Below are positions 1-10,259 of a stretch of 64,000 nucleotides of DNA, piece after piece. Source of the DNA: Poecilobothrus nobilitatus (taxonomy: Eukaryota > Arthropoda > Insecta > Diptera > Dolichopodidae); NCBI GenBank assembly GCA_947095535.1, contig OX352773.1:125829911-125893910 (forward strand), in the 5' to 3' direction. Within the stretch, counting starts at the first letter, position 1, and each line of letters opens with the position of its first letter. The notes below the pieces were generated by a model. The model made no database searches and was not told the DNA's origin. It saw only the letters and a program-made list of their open reading frames with translations. Position numbers and translations under genes: made by a program.

Positions 1-980
1 TCTTAATTAATTGGGCTTCCTTAAAATGGAAGAAAATCTCTCTTAGTTTTCCACAATTTCTCTAATATAATATAAAATTGCAAAAAAAAATTAAAAATTT
101 TAGTGCAAGTCACAGTATCTAAACTGTTTTAATAATTGCCTTTTGGAATCTGTGTGGATTTAAAGTCTTTAGGTTTTATTCTACCTTATTTTTATATACG
201 TAAGCTAAACAATAAGTACCAACTTTTTGTGTATAACGTAGAATAAAAAACATTATTTGAATTGGAGGAGGGGTGGAAGGTTGTGCACAATTATGAGGAG
301 AAGAACTGGAAACAATTTCGAGTGTAGGTTGGAGGAAACTGTTCAATTTTCTTCTGAATTTTTAGACCTTTTGACAAATCGACCTTTTTCATTTGATAAT
401 ACAGATATGGGAAATAATTTCTACATGTGTGGTATTTGTGTTATGAACGAATTTTCAAGACTTGTCCATTTCCATTTGGGAATTTTGACCATGTTCAATT
501 TTTAGGTATAATCAACTTATAATACTTCTTGTTCCTTGGACGGAAATTTTTAAACAAGGAAGAAAGGATTTTATTTTAGAAGAACAAATAACATCACATA
601 TTAAATATCTATAAAAAAGTGATATACCTACTCCACTTTAATCTTAGCCATAAAGCCTTGAAGCGATAGTTAGAAGATAGTTAGATACTTATAAATAGTG
701 ACAGTCGACGGATCTTCATCCAGGTCTCTGTACTAATGGTGGGTGAAGAGTTTATGAACGTTTGTTCTTTTCAGTTTATACCTAGATCGCCAATGCCAGA
801 GGTAGGAGTCATTCGGTCAGCGTCGAAAAACGCATGGCGACTTTTGGTGGTGTGCAACAAGAAATTGTGTCGCATAGTCAGGGTGTTGCTAAACAAATAT
901 AAAAGATGGGAAGAAAAGTTTGCAGGAATTATCCTCCATTAAAAATGCAACTGGAGTTGGTACAAAAAGAAATAAATCAA
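1..980. other. AT-rich stretch without recognisable gene
   Basis: No protein family, RNA gene or repeat is recognised here. Short open frames at 257-505 and 736-942 have no domain signature. The 690-930 part is less AT-rich than its surroundings and could be a remnant of another element, but nothing ties it to a family. Confidence 0.5.
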
Positions 981-987
981 CTGGAGA

Positions 988-1176
988 TTTTTTTTTAGTT
1001 CATTCTCTTGCCACATAAATGTGACAAGAAAATTACACAGTCTTTGCTTTTCAGTAGTGGCTATAAATGTCGTGAGGGAGAATTATTTTAACGACGTATG
1101 TGGGATTCGAACCCACACCCCCCCAGTGTTTACAGCGTATTTTATTCGATCTTACTCACTAGGACACTGGCGCCCC
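988..1176 (-). repeat. tRNA-derived SINE, copy 1
   Basis: Read on the minus strand, this 190-bp unit begins with a tRNA-like head: an A-box-like segment (CCTAGTGAGTAAG, about 1,151-1,163) and a perfect B-box/T-arm (GGTTCGAATCC within 1,099-1,117, with flanking TGTGG/CCACA stem). A tRNA-unrelated body and a short A-run (T-run at 988-996 on the plus strand) follow. A second copy at 59,640-59,830 shares the same body and T-arm, so this is a dispersed repeat, not a single tRNA gene. RNA polymerase III transcription is expected from the boxes; mobilisation would need LINE machinery. Confidence 0.72.
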
Positions 1177-1179
1177 TAT

Positions 1180-1780
1180 TTTATGTCGACTCACATCCAA
1201 AACACAATAGCAAAGCCCTATATGAAATAAATCTGATGACGTACACAAAAATTGGTTTTGAACCAGTCAACTCATACAAATTCCTTAACAGAGAAGTCAG
1301 ATGCCTGCACATCATGAGTCTAAAAATTGTAAAACAAAAGTAAGGGACCAAAATATTAAATGCATTTTATGTATAGGAAATAATCCTGCAAATATTGTAT
1401 CAACTTTGTAACAATCAAGTCCCTCCACAAATAACATTCGCAAACGTGACTATTTCTCTAACTAATAGCAACAAAATACGAAACCGTTGCAAAACATGCA
1501 TAATGAAATAAGTTAACTTAACTTGATAATGCAAAATTTAAACAAGCACCTTTGATACATGTAATTCAAATATTTGCGAATAAATTAATAATGGCTTAGT
1601 AGCTTAAAATAGCGTTATAGAACGCAAACGGGCTGTCACAACCCTTATGTATGTGAGAAAATTTTTTCGAAAACGTAAAATAAATATTCTACTAGTATCT
1701 GAAACACGTAGTATTAGTATATCTAACACAGTTATATCTACTCAGCCTCTACTACTACTCAACGCCAATTTGCTAACTTC
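1180..1780. other. Unassigned AT-rich sequence
   Basis: No coding potential, RNA gene or repeat family recognised between the SINE and the Jockey-like 5' region. Confidence 0.4.
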
Positions 1781-1789
1781 ACGTGGTCC

Positions 1790-2775
1790 TCCCCATTAAG
1801 CTGAGGATCCTTATGAAAGATCGGGTAAAACGCAAAAAGACGGGCATGACAGATAACGATTCATTAGTGCTGTCATGTTTCTTAATAGCGTCTGTATTTC
1901 AAAGCGTCGGTACTCATAGTGAGCGGCCTAATAATAGATGAGTCTGACCATCCAAAGGGCTAGTTTGCCAGCAAGTCATGGGGTTATGGAACTATTAACT
2001 TAATCTCATAAAAAACAAAAATCTAATGATAGAAAATATGGCAGCAAATAAAAAAAAGAAATATTACCACAGGTGGCAGACCAGACAATCTAGAAAATCT
2101 ACCCTCTTCCCTCTCGATTATCTGGTATATATTCCCTCTAGATTATCCCTCTTCGAAGGCTGATTCCCATTTGGATTCTGGGGAAGGGGGAAGTTGTTAC
2201 TTCCTTAAAAGGCCTATTTAAACATATTATAGGGTCTCACGTTCACCACCGCTAAACGAAGTCATAGAAAAATGCAAATCATATAGCCAAATAATACATC
2301 CTTTTGAAGAGGATTATGATAAAGATAACAAAGCAGTTATTAAAACGCCATCAGAGAGTGACAGTAAAAATTAAATAACACAGAAAATTCACTGATCAAC
2401 AAATACAAGTGTTATGTAAAGAATATAATAGAAACACAGATAGAATAGAAACCAATATATCGCCCCAAGGTAAAGAAAAAGAACATTATGATTCGGCTAT
2501 AACTATGTCAGCAGCTAAAAGATGAAGTAAAAATGCTCAGAACAGAAAATAATCAGCTGAAATCAGAATCGGTTAAAAAAAAGAGCATAAAATTAATAAT
2601 AATCCAATAGACATGGAAACATTTAACCATGAGCAGTTCTCTACAGATGAAGAAGAATTAGCTCAGGAAATACATTAGATGCTAAAAAAAAAGAACAATT
2701 CGAAAATAAAAGCAGAAAGCTTGCAGAGGTTCAATCAAGAAAAAAAAATTAATAAAATTTCAAACAAGAAACATC
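1790..2775 (+). pseudogene. Jockey-clade retrotransposon: 5' UTR and start of gag (left half)
   Basis: The region around 2,130-2,180 resembles the 5' region of another Jockey-like copy on the minus strand near 37,600-37,660 (CTCTTCGAAGG followed by GGATTCTGGG in both). From about 2,030 broken frames can be followed. At 2,611-2,670 they read an acidic TDEEELAQE segment, matching TDEEELSRETDW of the minus-strand copy at 37,190. This is the N-terminal part of a Jockey ORF1. The frame stops at 2,775, where Polinton 1 begins, and resumes at 31,805 with the gag C-terminal domains. Several stops and frameshifts mark it as dead. The exact 5' end is uncertain. Confidence 0.65.
2770..2775. repeat. Target site duplication, left, of Polinton 1
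   Basis: AACATC directly precedes the terminal repeat. AACTTC follows the right end at 31,805-31,810, so 5 of 6 bases match. A 6-bp duplication is the known signature of Polinton integrases. Confidence 0.75.
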
Positions 2776-3790
2776 AGTAGTATGGATACGCCGGTTCTGT
2801 TGCAGGAGGAGCTTTTTTAAAGCTTTTAGTCCTCCTAAAAGTATGCAAAAAAATATTTGCATACACTCGTCCAAAAATTATGCAAAATGAGTAAAAAGGA
2901 TTGTGTCTTTGATATTTTAAATTTAAAAAGCTATAGTGCTGAATATTTCAAACTAGGATAAAAATATGAAAAGTTTTTAAAGTTTGGTTTAAAAATTTCA
3001 AAGTTTGATTTAAATACAAAATTATTATTAAAGTTTAAACATATTTACCAAAAATCAAATTTACATTCTATTATAACAATTTGAGTTCTTCTAACCTTAT
3101 GCAAAAAAATTAGTAGGATGAAGATATGAAAAGTTTTCAAAGTTTGGTTTAAAAGTTTTTAAAGTTTATTAATTATTCTAAATTTAACTTTATGGTTACT
3201 ACATCAGTTATGTTTTAATTTGCAATTTAAAAAACTTAAGCTGTAGTGCTGAATATTTTAAATTAGGATAAAAATATGAAAAGTTTTTAAAGTTTGGGTT
3301 TAAAAATTTCAAAGTTTGGTTTAAATACAAAATTATTATTATAGTTTAAACATATTTACCAAAAGTCAAATTTACATTCTATTATAACAATTTGAGTCCT
3401 TCTAACCTTATACAAAAAAATTTATTTGTCTACACTCGTCGGAAAGTATGCAAAAAAACGTTATGAGTAAATAGGGTTGATTCTTTCTGATTTTTTAAAT
3501 TTATAAAATAATTTAAAATTTAATTAAAAGTTATTGAATATTTTAAATTAAACTTAGTGGTTAGTATATCAATTATGTTTTAATTTAAAATTTAAAAAAC
3601 TTAAGCTATAGTGCTGAATATTGGTAAAAATATGAAAAATTTTTAAAGTTTGCGTTAAATACAAAATTAAAAAAAGTTTTAAAACTTGATGTGAATACAT
3701 TTAAGTTTTAAGTTGAACAGTTGTAATTAAATAAAATATTATAACAAAACATTCCATTTAAAAATTATTTTGTATATGTACATTTAATAA
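2776..3790 (+). repeat. Left TIR of Polinton 1 with internal subrepeats
   Basis: Pairs in inverted orientation with about 30,540-31,804. It contains repeated blocks: GTGCTGAATATT followed by AAAATATGAAAAGTTTTTAAAG occurs near 2,935, 3,245 and 3,610. Blocks with TTACATTCTATTATAACAA occur near 3,060 and 3,370. No coding sequence is seen in it. Confidence 0.8.
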
Positions 3791-3939
3791 AAGCGGTTTA
3801 AATAAAACGGTAAAAATTATATTGTTAATAATATAAGCCGTGGTCATGAAATACAAATTAAAAACGTGATCAAGTTCAAGTTCAAGTTAAAAGTAAAAAA
3901 ATTAATAAAACCTAGGTGTAAAAAGTTGTTTTTTAATAT

Positions 3940-4918
3940 TAAATAACAGCATTGCATTTTTTACTAAAAGTTTATAAATTATTTTTTCATTAAATAATAT
4001 CTTGGTTATTTATCCATGAATCATGTTTTTTATCAAAGCCAAGACACCTAACCAAAACTTGATTTCCTTTTTTCTTATTATTTTTTCTACGAGGTAAACA
4101 TAAGGAAGTTTAACAAATGTAAGTTCAGGTTCATAAAAACTGCCTTTTATTGGTTTTTGTGTGTAATCAAGTAAATTGTATGTTATTGGATCAGTTCTTT
4201 TTATTTTCGCTATTGTATAAATTTATGTTGACGAATTAGGTTGATAACCTTTTGCAAATATACCTTTAAATTTACTTATACGAACAAAATCTCCAACTTT
4301 GTATTTTGCTTTTCGAAATACTTTTAATTTATTGTAGACAGTTTTTAATAACAATTTCTCATTTTTTTTTGTAACCTTTTTAGGTGGAAGTTTAATTGTA
4401 TGATGATATGTTGAGTTATATTTTTCTATTAACGATGGTAGAATAGTTAACCATTTATATGTACCTTGTAAACTAAATTGTTTCCATATCGTGTTTTTTA
4501 GGGTACGATTAAAACGTTCTACAATTGATGCTTTTAGTTCTGAATATGTATGATAATGGTTAATTTTATTTTTCCTCATTAAATTTTGAAATTTTTTGTT
4601 GAAAAATTCCGTACCTTGATCAGATTGTAAATTTTTTGGCTTTTTACCAGCACGCTTAAAAATATTTTTCATTGCGGTTAAAACATTATCAGCGCTTTTG
4701 TTTTTAACCGGTTCAGCATACGCAAATTTGGAAAATGTATCAATAACTGTTAATAAATATTTATATCGCTTATTGAATTTTGCATATGGAATCATTTCAA
4801 CCAAATCAATTTGCCAAGTATCATTTAAACCCTTTTGAATAAATTTTCTTCGTGTAAATTTTCTTCTAGCTTCTCTATGAATTTCTGACACAACTTGTAA
4901 CCTTGACATTATTCTCAC
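3940..4918 (-). pseudogene. Polinton integrase (retrovirus-like, with chromodomain)
   Basis: The main frame (4,223-4,918) encodes 231 residues of an rve-family integrase core: first Asp in WQIDLVEM, second Asp in LQSDQGTEFF, catalytic Glu in VERFNRTLK, about 35 residues after the second Asp. This DDE triad catalyses strand transfer of Polinton ends into 6-bp staggered targets. A stop at 4,223 interrupts the protein. Homologous sequence continues to about 3,940, where KRTDPITYNL and a chromodomain-like YLVEKIIRKK appear, followed by a frameshift before the DSWI end of the chromodomain. The N-terminal zinc-binding part is not clear. It reads toward the left TIR, as usual for Polintons. The same C-terminal piece recurs in Polinton 2 at 54,180-54,520. 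Confidence 0.88.
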
Positions 4919-5059
4919 ACCATTTAATTAAATTCTCTAAAATGATTTTATAATTTTCTATTGTATGACATTCAGAAGTGCCTGGTCCAGAAGTAGAATT
5001 ATCATATGCCCATGGACAAAGGGCAAAATGAGTACCATAAATTGAAGTGTAAGTACTTA

Positions 5060-5753
5060 TTTACTCCAGAACAATTTTGAATCTGGATGTGGAAAAACAA
5101 CATTTGTGTGTAATTTAATTGACAATATTAACAGATTGATCTACCCGAAAATTGAAACAATAAAATGGTGTAACCCAGAAATTTCTGCTATTCCGAAAAA
5201 TATAGATTTTCCTGATATAGACTTTTATACCAGTATTCCGAAAGAGTTTAGTGGGAATGAAAATAGACCTACTTTAATTGTTTTAGATGACTTAATGTTA
5301 AATTCTGCAAATAAACAAGTATGCGAACTATTTACTAAAGGTTCGCACCATCGTAATTTATCTATTGTATTGTTAACGCAAAAGGTTTTTCATCACGGGA
5401 AATTTTCAAGAGATATTTCATTAAATTGTAAATATTTAGTACTTTTCAAAAACCTTCGAGACAAATCGCAGATTTTTCCTCTTGCTAGACAACTATATCC
5501 AGAAAATATAAAGGATTTCTAGAAAGTATATAATGAGTCAACATCAAAACCACATGGTTATATTGTGTTGGATTTAACACAAGACATTAACGACTTATTT
5601 CGTATTAGAACTAATATTTTTTCAAAAGAATGTTGTATATGCTTCTGTGATACGGGTGATTTGAACAACAGTTGTCAAAAATATGAAACGATTGAAGAAA
5701 AACCAACATATATTACATGTACTAAGAAAGTGACACAAGAAAAAATTTCGTGA
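5060..5753 (+). pseudogene. Polinton packaging ATPase (A32/FtsK-HerA type)
   Basis: The P-loop is visible just before the ATG-less frame: SGCGKTTF at about 5,085-5,108 (Walker A). Walker B follows as TLIVLDDLM, then an LLTQKVFHHGK segment typical of viral genome-packaging ATPases. The related family pumps DNA into capsids in adintoviruses, virophages and NCLDVs. A TAG at 5,520-5,522 breaks the frame; homologous sequence continues (PHGYIVLDLTQ) to 5,753. The N-terminus upstream of the P-loop is not open, so the gene is 5'-degraded. It is divergently oriented from the integrase and begins the plus-strand virion gene block. Confidence 0.85.
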
Positions 5754-5922
5754 AAATATTCTTAAATATTGTGATGATGATATTATAAAAACTATTGCTG
5801 AAATTGCAATCAATATATTAAATGGAAATAATAAAATAACACCAACACAAAAAGCCAAATTAAAAAATCCTAAAAAACAATTAGATCAAACAATTAGATC
5901 AAATTTGCAATCAATACGGTGA
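5746..5922 (+). pseudogene. Small Polinton virion-type ORF, frameshifted
   Basis: An open frame (FRENILKYCDDDII...) of about 58 residues lies immediately after the ATPase, in a different frame from the cysteine-containing end of 5,565-5,753. It resembles the short helical proteins seen between ATPase and capsid genes in arthropod Polintons, but the match is from memory of pattern only. It lacks its own start codon and is probably shifted by one base near 5,745. Function unknown. Confidence 0.4.
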
Positions 5923-6044
5923 TGGAATAAATTTTGTTTCCAGTTACTATCCAACAAAAATTGTATTACATTTTAAACAGCATTGATTGCTCCCCAATTG
6001 AAACAATATAAATACTACTACTCAAATATGATATCCTGTCAAAC

Positions 6045-6341
6045 ATGGAAAGAGCTTACGTGAGATATTATTCCTCTCAAGTAGGTGGAGAAATCAACGA
6101 TATTGGGCCTTTATTAGAATTTCATCCAGCTATACAAAAAGGTCGTTGTTTTGGAAATATATTTGGAAGTTTAATTTGTTACTTAAAGCCCGTTTTTACA
6201 TCAGGTTGGGACTTAATTAAAAAAGAAGCTGTCAACACAGGTAAAAATATTTTTAATGATATATCATTTGGTGCAAACATAAAAGAAGCTGTAATTGATC
6301 AAAGCTGCATAAAAAATTTACGAAAATCAGTAGTTCAGTAA
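6045..6341 (+). pseudogene. Polinton small virion protein (pVI/pX-like), N-terminal part
   Basis: 98 residues starting MERAYVRYYSSQVGGE, with glycine-rich GRCFGNIFGSL and an amphipathic stretch ending GKNIFNDISFG. This arrangement (YY..QVGG at the start, G-rich hydrophobic segment, basic tail) is common to a small protein next to the capsid gene in Polintons and adintoviruses. It has been compared with adenovirus core or membrane-active proteins. The frame stops at 6,341 beside a short local duplication (AGTAGTTC twice), and a very basic tail continues at 6,354. Function is inferred from context only. Confidence 0.55.
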
Positions 6342-6353
6342 TCAGTAGTTCGA

Positions 6354-6505
6354 TGCATGGTGGAAAACGAAAAGCTATAAAAAGTCAAAGAGCTAGAAAA
6401 AGACGAGCAGTTTCTAAAAAGACAAATTTGAAGTCCAAAAAGCGACAAAACAGCAAAATAAAACCAACGCTATATTTAATTAAAAATGGAATGTATGAAA
6501 TATGA
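6354..6505 (+). pseudogene. Basic C-terminal tail of the small virion protein
   Basis: A 50-codon open frame starting MHGGKRKAIKSQRARKRR is about half Lys/Arg, as in DNA-binding virion core peptides. It lies in another frame directly after the previous entry and probably formed one protein with it. The frame ends at 6,505, overlapping the start of the capsid gene at 6,486. Confidence 0.5.
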
Positions 6506-7791
6506 ACTTGATCTTTTTGCATCATTACCTGTTGAAACAAGTATTTTGCGTTCAGAAGAAATAGCATACAATCCTTTAGCTTCTTTAGAGGTATCGCCGT
6601 CAACCATTGAATTTGTTTCGCTTGGGAATGGAGATACATGTGGAGATTTATCCAGTACCTATATAAAGTTTAAAGTTCAAATATTAAAAAAAGATGGATC
6701 AGTTTAGAGTGCAAACGATAAAATAGGAATCGGAACTGACGCAAGGGTAGCTCCCCAGCCGAGTGTTGTAAACAATTTATTACACTCTTTAATTAAACAT
6801 TGTAATGTAACTCTAAACGGAAAAAACATCACTCCTTCAGATTCCGTATACCATTATAAAGCATACATAACTACTTTACTAAATTATGGTACAAATTCCA
6901 GTCAAACACGTCTGGAAGCATCTGGTTGGGAATTGGATTAACCAAATGTAAATGATTTCAATAATTCGGGTTCTAAATCAAGACAAAAAGCATTCAACAA
7001 TTCTGCAATTAATGGGAAAATTATATGTAGATTTCTTCAATACTTCTAAATTACTTTTAAATAATGTTGACATTCGAATTTTTTTAGCATTAGAGAAACA
7101 AGATTTTTATATTTTCTGTAACGATAACGATGAAAGTTATTTAAAAATTCTCGAAGCTATATTATACATCAAACATTTAACAATTAATCATAGCATATTG
7201 ATAGCACACAATACTGTACTGGAAAAGGATAACGCGAAATATTTTTATACAAGAAGTGAAATCAAAACATTTACAATTTCAGCTAACACTTCCAACATAT
7301 CATTGGATAATATATTTATAGGGCAAATACCAAAAGCTCTAGTATTTTGTATGGTTAATAATGAAAATTTCAATGGTAAAAGATCAAAAAATCCATACCA
7401 TTTCGATTATCAAAAACTCACACAATTTCAATTATATGTGAATGGAGTGCCTACACCAAACTCTGCAATTTAAACAAATTTTACATTGAATAATCTTTGC
7501 AATTCTCGTGCATATTTAACATTATTTAGCGGAACAGGTATACATCATTCTGATAGAGGACATCAAATTTCAAAAGAACTATTTTCAAAAGGTTATACAA
7601 TACTGGCTTTTGATTTATCAGCTGACGGCTCGGGAACAGATACATGTCAAAGTTTATTAAACCAGGGAGTAGTAAAAATTGAAGTAAGACTCACTTCTCC
7701 ATTAACTTTAACATTAACATGCATTGTGTTTGCAGAATTTGATGCTAATATCGAACTTGATAAAAATCGTAACGTTTACGTAAACATATAA
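6486..7791 (+). pseudogene. Polinton major capsid protein (double jelly-roll)
   Basis: Three frame blocks (6,486-6,707; 6,952-7,473; 7,486-7,791) together cover about 430 residues, the length of a Polinton/adintovirus major capsid protein. Family-typical segments are visible: ELDLFASLPVETSI at the start, VNNLLHSLIKHCNVTLNGK, TLLNYG, FNGKRSKNPYHFDY, YLTLFSGTG and EFDANIELDKNRNVY at the end. Stops occur at about 6,705, 6,940 and 7,473, with a frame change near 6,945, so it is dead. Intact relatives form hexon-like trimers, which suggests Polinton 1 descends from a capsid-forming virus-like ancestor. Confidence 0.85.
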
Positions 7792-7828
7792 AAAGGAAGT
7801 TCAGACGACCCTTTCACCTCACTTAAAA

Positions 7829-8176
7829 ATGCCATGTGCTATAGTAGATTTATCGTTCTGTACGGATGATAACAATACAATATTCGTAAAAAATCTTGTG
7901 GTGGTTAGAATAAAAGAAAAATGTAAAACTATTTCAAAAGAATTAAAGTATAAATTCCCAACCAGAGATTTAAAAAGAACAGAAATCAAGAATTTTTCTT
8001 TTGGGCATATGGACAACAACAAAACAACTAATAATTTAATAAATTCATTGGAAAAATTCGATATAGTGTTGACAAATGGAAAACTTAAAGTTGAATTTTT
8101 AACAGCATACATAAATGGAAATACTCAACTAATTGATATTGAATACACTTCAGATAGAGAAAGTGTTGAAATGTAA
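7829..8176 (+). CDS. Unknown Polinton protein between capsid and protease
   Basis: An open frame of 115 codons starting MPCAIVDLSFC. It is Lys/Asn-rich, without signal peptide, membrane segment or recognised motif. It lies 38 bp after the capsid gene and overlaps the first codons of the protease frame, as expected in a compact virion gene cluster. It is one of the few ORFs without an internal stop. I do not recognise the family; a minor capsid role is possible from position but not shown. Confidence 0.5.
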   Translation: MPCAIVDLSFCTDDNNTIFVKNLVVVRIKEKCKTISKELKYKFPTRDLKRTEIKNFSFGHMDNNKTTNNLINSLEKFDIVLTNGKLKVEFLTAYINGNTQLIDIEYTSDRESVEM

Positions 8177-8600
8177 TAGTGCAACCAGAAAACTATTTAA
8201 AGGTGTTTTTGCTGTTGATCAAATACCGAAAAATATTTCAAAACCTGGTATTTTAGTAATAAATACCGACACTTCTGCTAAAAAAGGAACACATTGGCTA
8301 GCAATTTTTGTATCAGTTCAAGGCTGTGTAGAATATTTTGATTCATTTGGAAATCCACCATTCCACAGTGAGATTGTGAAATTTCTACAAAATCAATCAA
8401 AATGTTTTATTTTCAACAATAAACGTTTACAAAGTGACTTTACATCAGTCTGTGGCCAATATTGTTGTGTATATTTATGGATAAGATGTAACTGCAAGAG
8501 CATGAAACATTTTATTAATTTATTCAATACATCAACCCCTCTTAAAAACGATAAAAAAATACAAAGAATGTTACGAAGAATTTTTAAAAAAAGAAAATGA
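8133..8600 (+). CDS. Adenain/Ulp1-like cysteine protease (Polinton PRO)
   Basis: 155 codons with the catalytic layout of the adenovirus protease/Ulp1 clan: His in KKGTHWLAIF, acidic residue in EYFDSFGNPP, Gln in LQSDF, and the nucleophile Cys in VCGQYCCVYL. The spacing fits C5/C48 proteases, which process capsid precursors in related viruses. The frame is intact over the catalytic domain. The stated ATG lies inside the overlap with the previous ORF, so the true start is uncertain. A strongly basic tail (RRIFKKRK) ends the protein. Confidence 0.85.
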   Translation: MILNTLQIEKVLKCNSATRKLFKGVFAVDQIPKNISKPGILVINTDTSAKKGTHWLAIFVSVQGCVEYFDSFGNPPFHSEIVKFLQNQSKCFIFNNKRLQSDFTSVCGQYCCVYLWIRCNCKSMKHFINLFNTSTPLKNDKKIQRMLRRIFKKRK

Positions 8601-8676
8601 AAATAAGAAAACTATTTCGAACTAATATAAATATAAATTTTTTAAATATATATTCCATCAGTTTAAAAAAAATAAA

Positions 8677-9158
8677 ATGGAGTCAACATCAAATATCGAA
8701 ACATTTGAAAAACAAAGCAAAGGCAACAGCAACGAATCACAAGAAAATCTTTTATTAAGTTACATTTATTATTTGGATAAAAAACAAACAACAAAATTAC
8801 TAATTGGATTTAATGTTGAATATTTCGCTGCTACAATAATTTTCCAACGTAAAGTTATTAGCGAAATGAATTATTTGGAGTGGTATGCCATAAATTAAAT
8901 TCAAATAAATTTCCACTAAAATTTAATTATGCTGGAGGAACAATTAAAAAACTTACATTGGAACTAGATGAGTATACCCGATTTTGTCTTATGTTAAACT
9001 TTATTCAAGCAGTGATGTCATATAACAATGGAGCCGAATTGAATGTACGAGAATATGTATTAAAATATTTTGAGAGATGTATTGCAAAGAATAAGCTTAA
9101 ACTGGAACAAGAAGATTTCTATATTCCTATGAATTTGTATATAGCTCAATGCAACTAA
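8677..9158 (+). pseudogene. Unknown Polinton ORF, split by a frameshift
   Basis: Two overlapping frames (8,677-8,898 and 8,880-9,158) read as one protein of about 160 residues: ESTSNIETFEK..., LSYIYYLDKK, then LKFNYAGGTIKKLTLELDEYTRFCLMLNFIQAVM and a C-terminal LEQEDFYIPMN. The shift lies near 8,880-8,895. No enzyme motif is visible. It is the last plus-strand gene of the left cluster. Function unknown. Confidence 0.5.
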
Positions 9159-9293
9159 TCCCGGCTCTTTTATGAAATACCATTATTTATGTCTGAAAAA
9201 ATATATTCGTCAACAATAAATAAAACAAATACTTTTTAAAACCAATTTTTATTATTATCTTTTATTAAAAACATATATAAATCATACAATTTT

Positions 9294-9662
9294 TTACAGC
9301 ACATCTTTGCAAATTTCCGTATTTTGATGGTGGGGACAAATGGTGATGAAATTCCTTAGTTTTTGTAGAGGTGGAATTTTATTATCTAAATTGATAACTT
9401 CTACTATTGAATTTGAAAAAAACCTATCTAAAAATTGTTTTTTTTTTAGACCTTTTACATAAATGATATCAAATGATGTTAAATGTTTCTCTAAGATATT
9501 TTCTAATTGTAGATATTCTATAAAACCATCATTCCAATCCAACATATTAATTTTCTTTTTGTTATATTCATTTTGTTGTTTAGTATCAAAATTTAATTCT
9601 TCAAATGAATATGGTGCTTTAAACATAAATAGCATTGGTACAAGAGAACCATCAGATATCAT
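9294..9662 (-). CDS. Unknown accessory protein with C-terminal CPHHQN motif
   Basis: 122 codons, minus strand, facing the virion genes. Segments LDWNDGFIEYLQLENIL, IIYVKGLKKKQFLDRF and ICPHHQN recall an uncharacterised insect/TE-associated protein type whose end carries closely spaced Cys and His. That recollection is pattern-based. No catalytic motif is certain. The usual N-terminus is missing: the ORF starts at a Met that appears internal to the family. Orientation opposite to its neighbours suggests a separate transcript. It could be a nuclease-like or virus-host factor, but nothing proves this. Confidence 0.45.
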   Translation of the reverse strand: MISDGSLVPMLFMFKAPYSFEELNFDTKQQNEYNKKKINMLDWNDGFIEYLQLENILEKHLTSFDIIYVKGLKKKQFLDRFFSNSIVEVINLDNKIPPLQKLRNFITICPHHQNTEICKDVL

Positions 9663-10028
9663 AGAAAATTCTTTTTTAAAATATATTCAAATTTAAAAAA
9701 TATTCGCTAAAGATTATACAGAATGGAAAAATTTTTCTCAAATCCTCCATCAGATCTTCGGATCTTCAAAAACCGTTTCCAAAAAAAAAAAAAACAATCT
9801 GATCTCATCCGCTTGACTATGGGAGAAAACTTGCTGTCTCTGTCTTTCTCTCGCAGATTGTTATTATTAATGTTTATTTGTTGTAAATCAATTATTTGTT
9901 GTAAATCAACGCTAAATTCTGGCGACAGTTGACTCGGAGACATGGCGATGACGTCCGTCGCAGCCCCCCCGGGTGCTCGGGCACTCGGGCACTAGATCCC
10001 AAGAGCCGGGAACGTTTTTAGAGCCACT

Positions 10029-10224
10029 CTTCCGGAAGTCCGTTACCGGAACAGGTCCTCTGGAAGTCCGTTGCCAGAACCAGTCCTCCGGAAGTCCGTT
10101 GCCAGAATTGGTTTTCCAGAAGTCTGTTTCTAGAACCGGTCCTCTGGAAGTTCGTTGCTGGAGCCGGTCTTCAAGAAGTCTGATGTCGGAGCCGGTCTTC
10201 CGGAAGTCCGTTGTCGGAGCCGGT
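10029..10224. repeat. GC-rich 28-bp minisatellite, seven units
   Basis: Seven head-to-tail units of exactly 28 bp, consensus CTTCCGGAAGTCCGTTGCCGG followed by AGCCGGT, with scattered substitutions. Since 28 is not a multiple of 3, the open frames across it are by-products. The GC content is far above the surrounding sequence. It lies about 1.8 kb upstream of PolB of Polinton 1. A GC-rich patch with GGTCCT/GGTCCG words also lies upstream of PolB in Polinton 2 (58,730-58,830). Confidence 0.9.
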
Positions 10225-10259
10225 CCTGCTGAAATAAGACATTGATGCTTATGGGTAGT

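Noticed and set aside
257..942. Small frames 257-505 and 736-942
   Set aside because: No recognised domain, no supporting signals; similar-length frames occur by chance in this sequence.
1099..1176. Functional tRNA gene
   Set aside because: The T-arm/B-box is good, but the acceptor stem does not close and the unit recurs with a tRNA-unrelated tail, so a SINE fits better.
10029..10224. CRISPR-like array
   Set aside because: Units are contiguous without unique spacers and the genome is eukaryotic.
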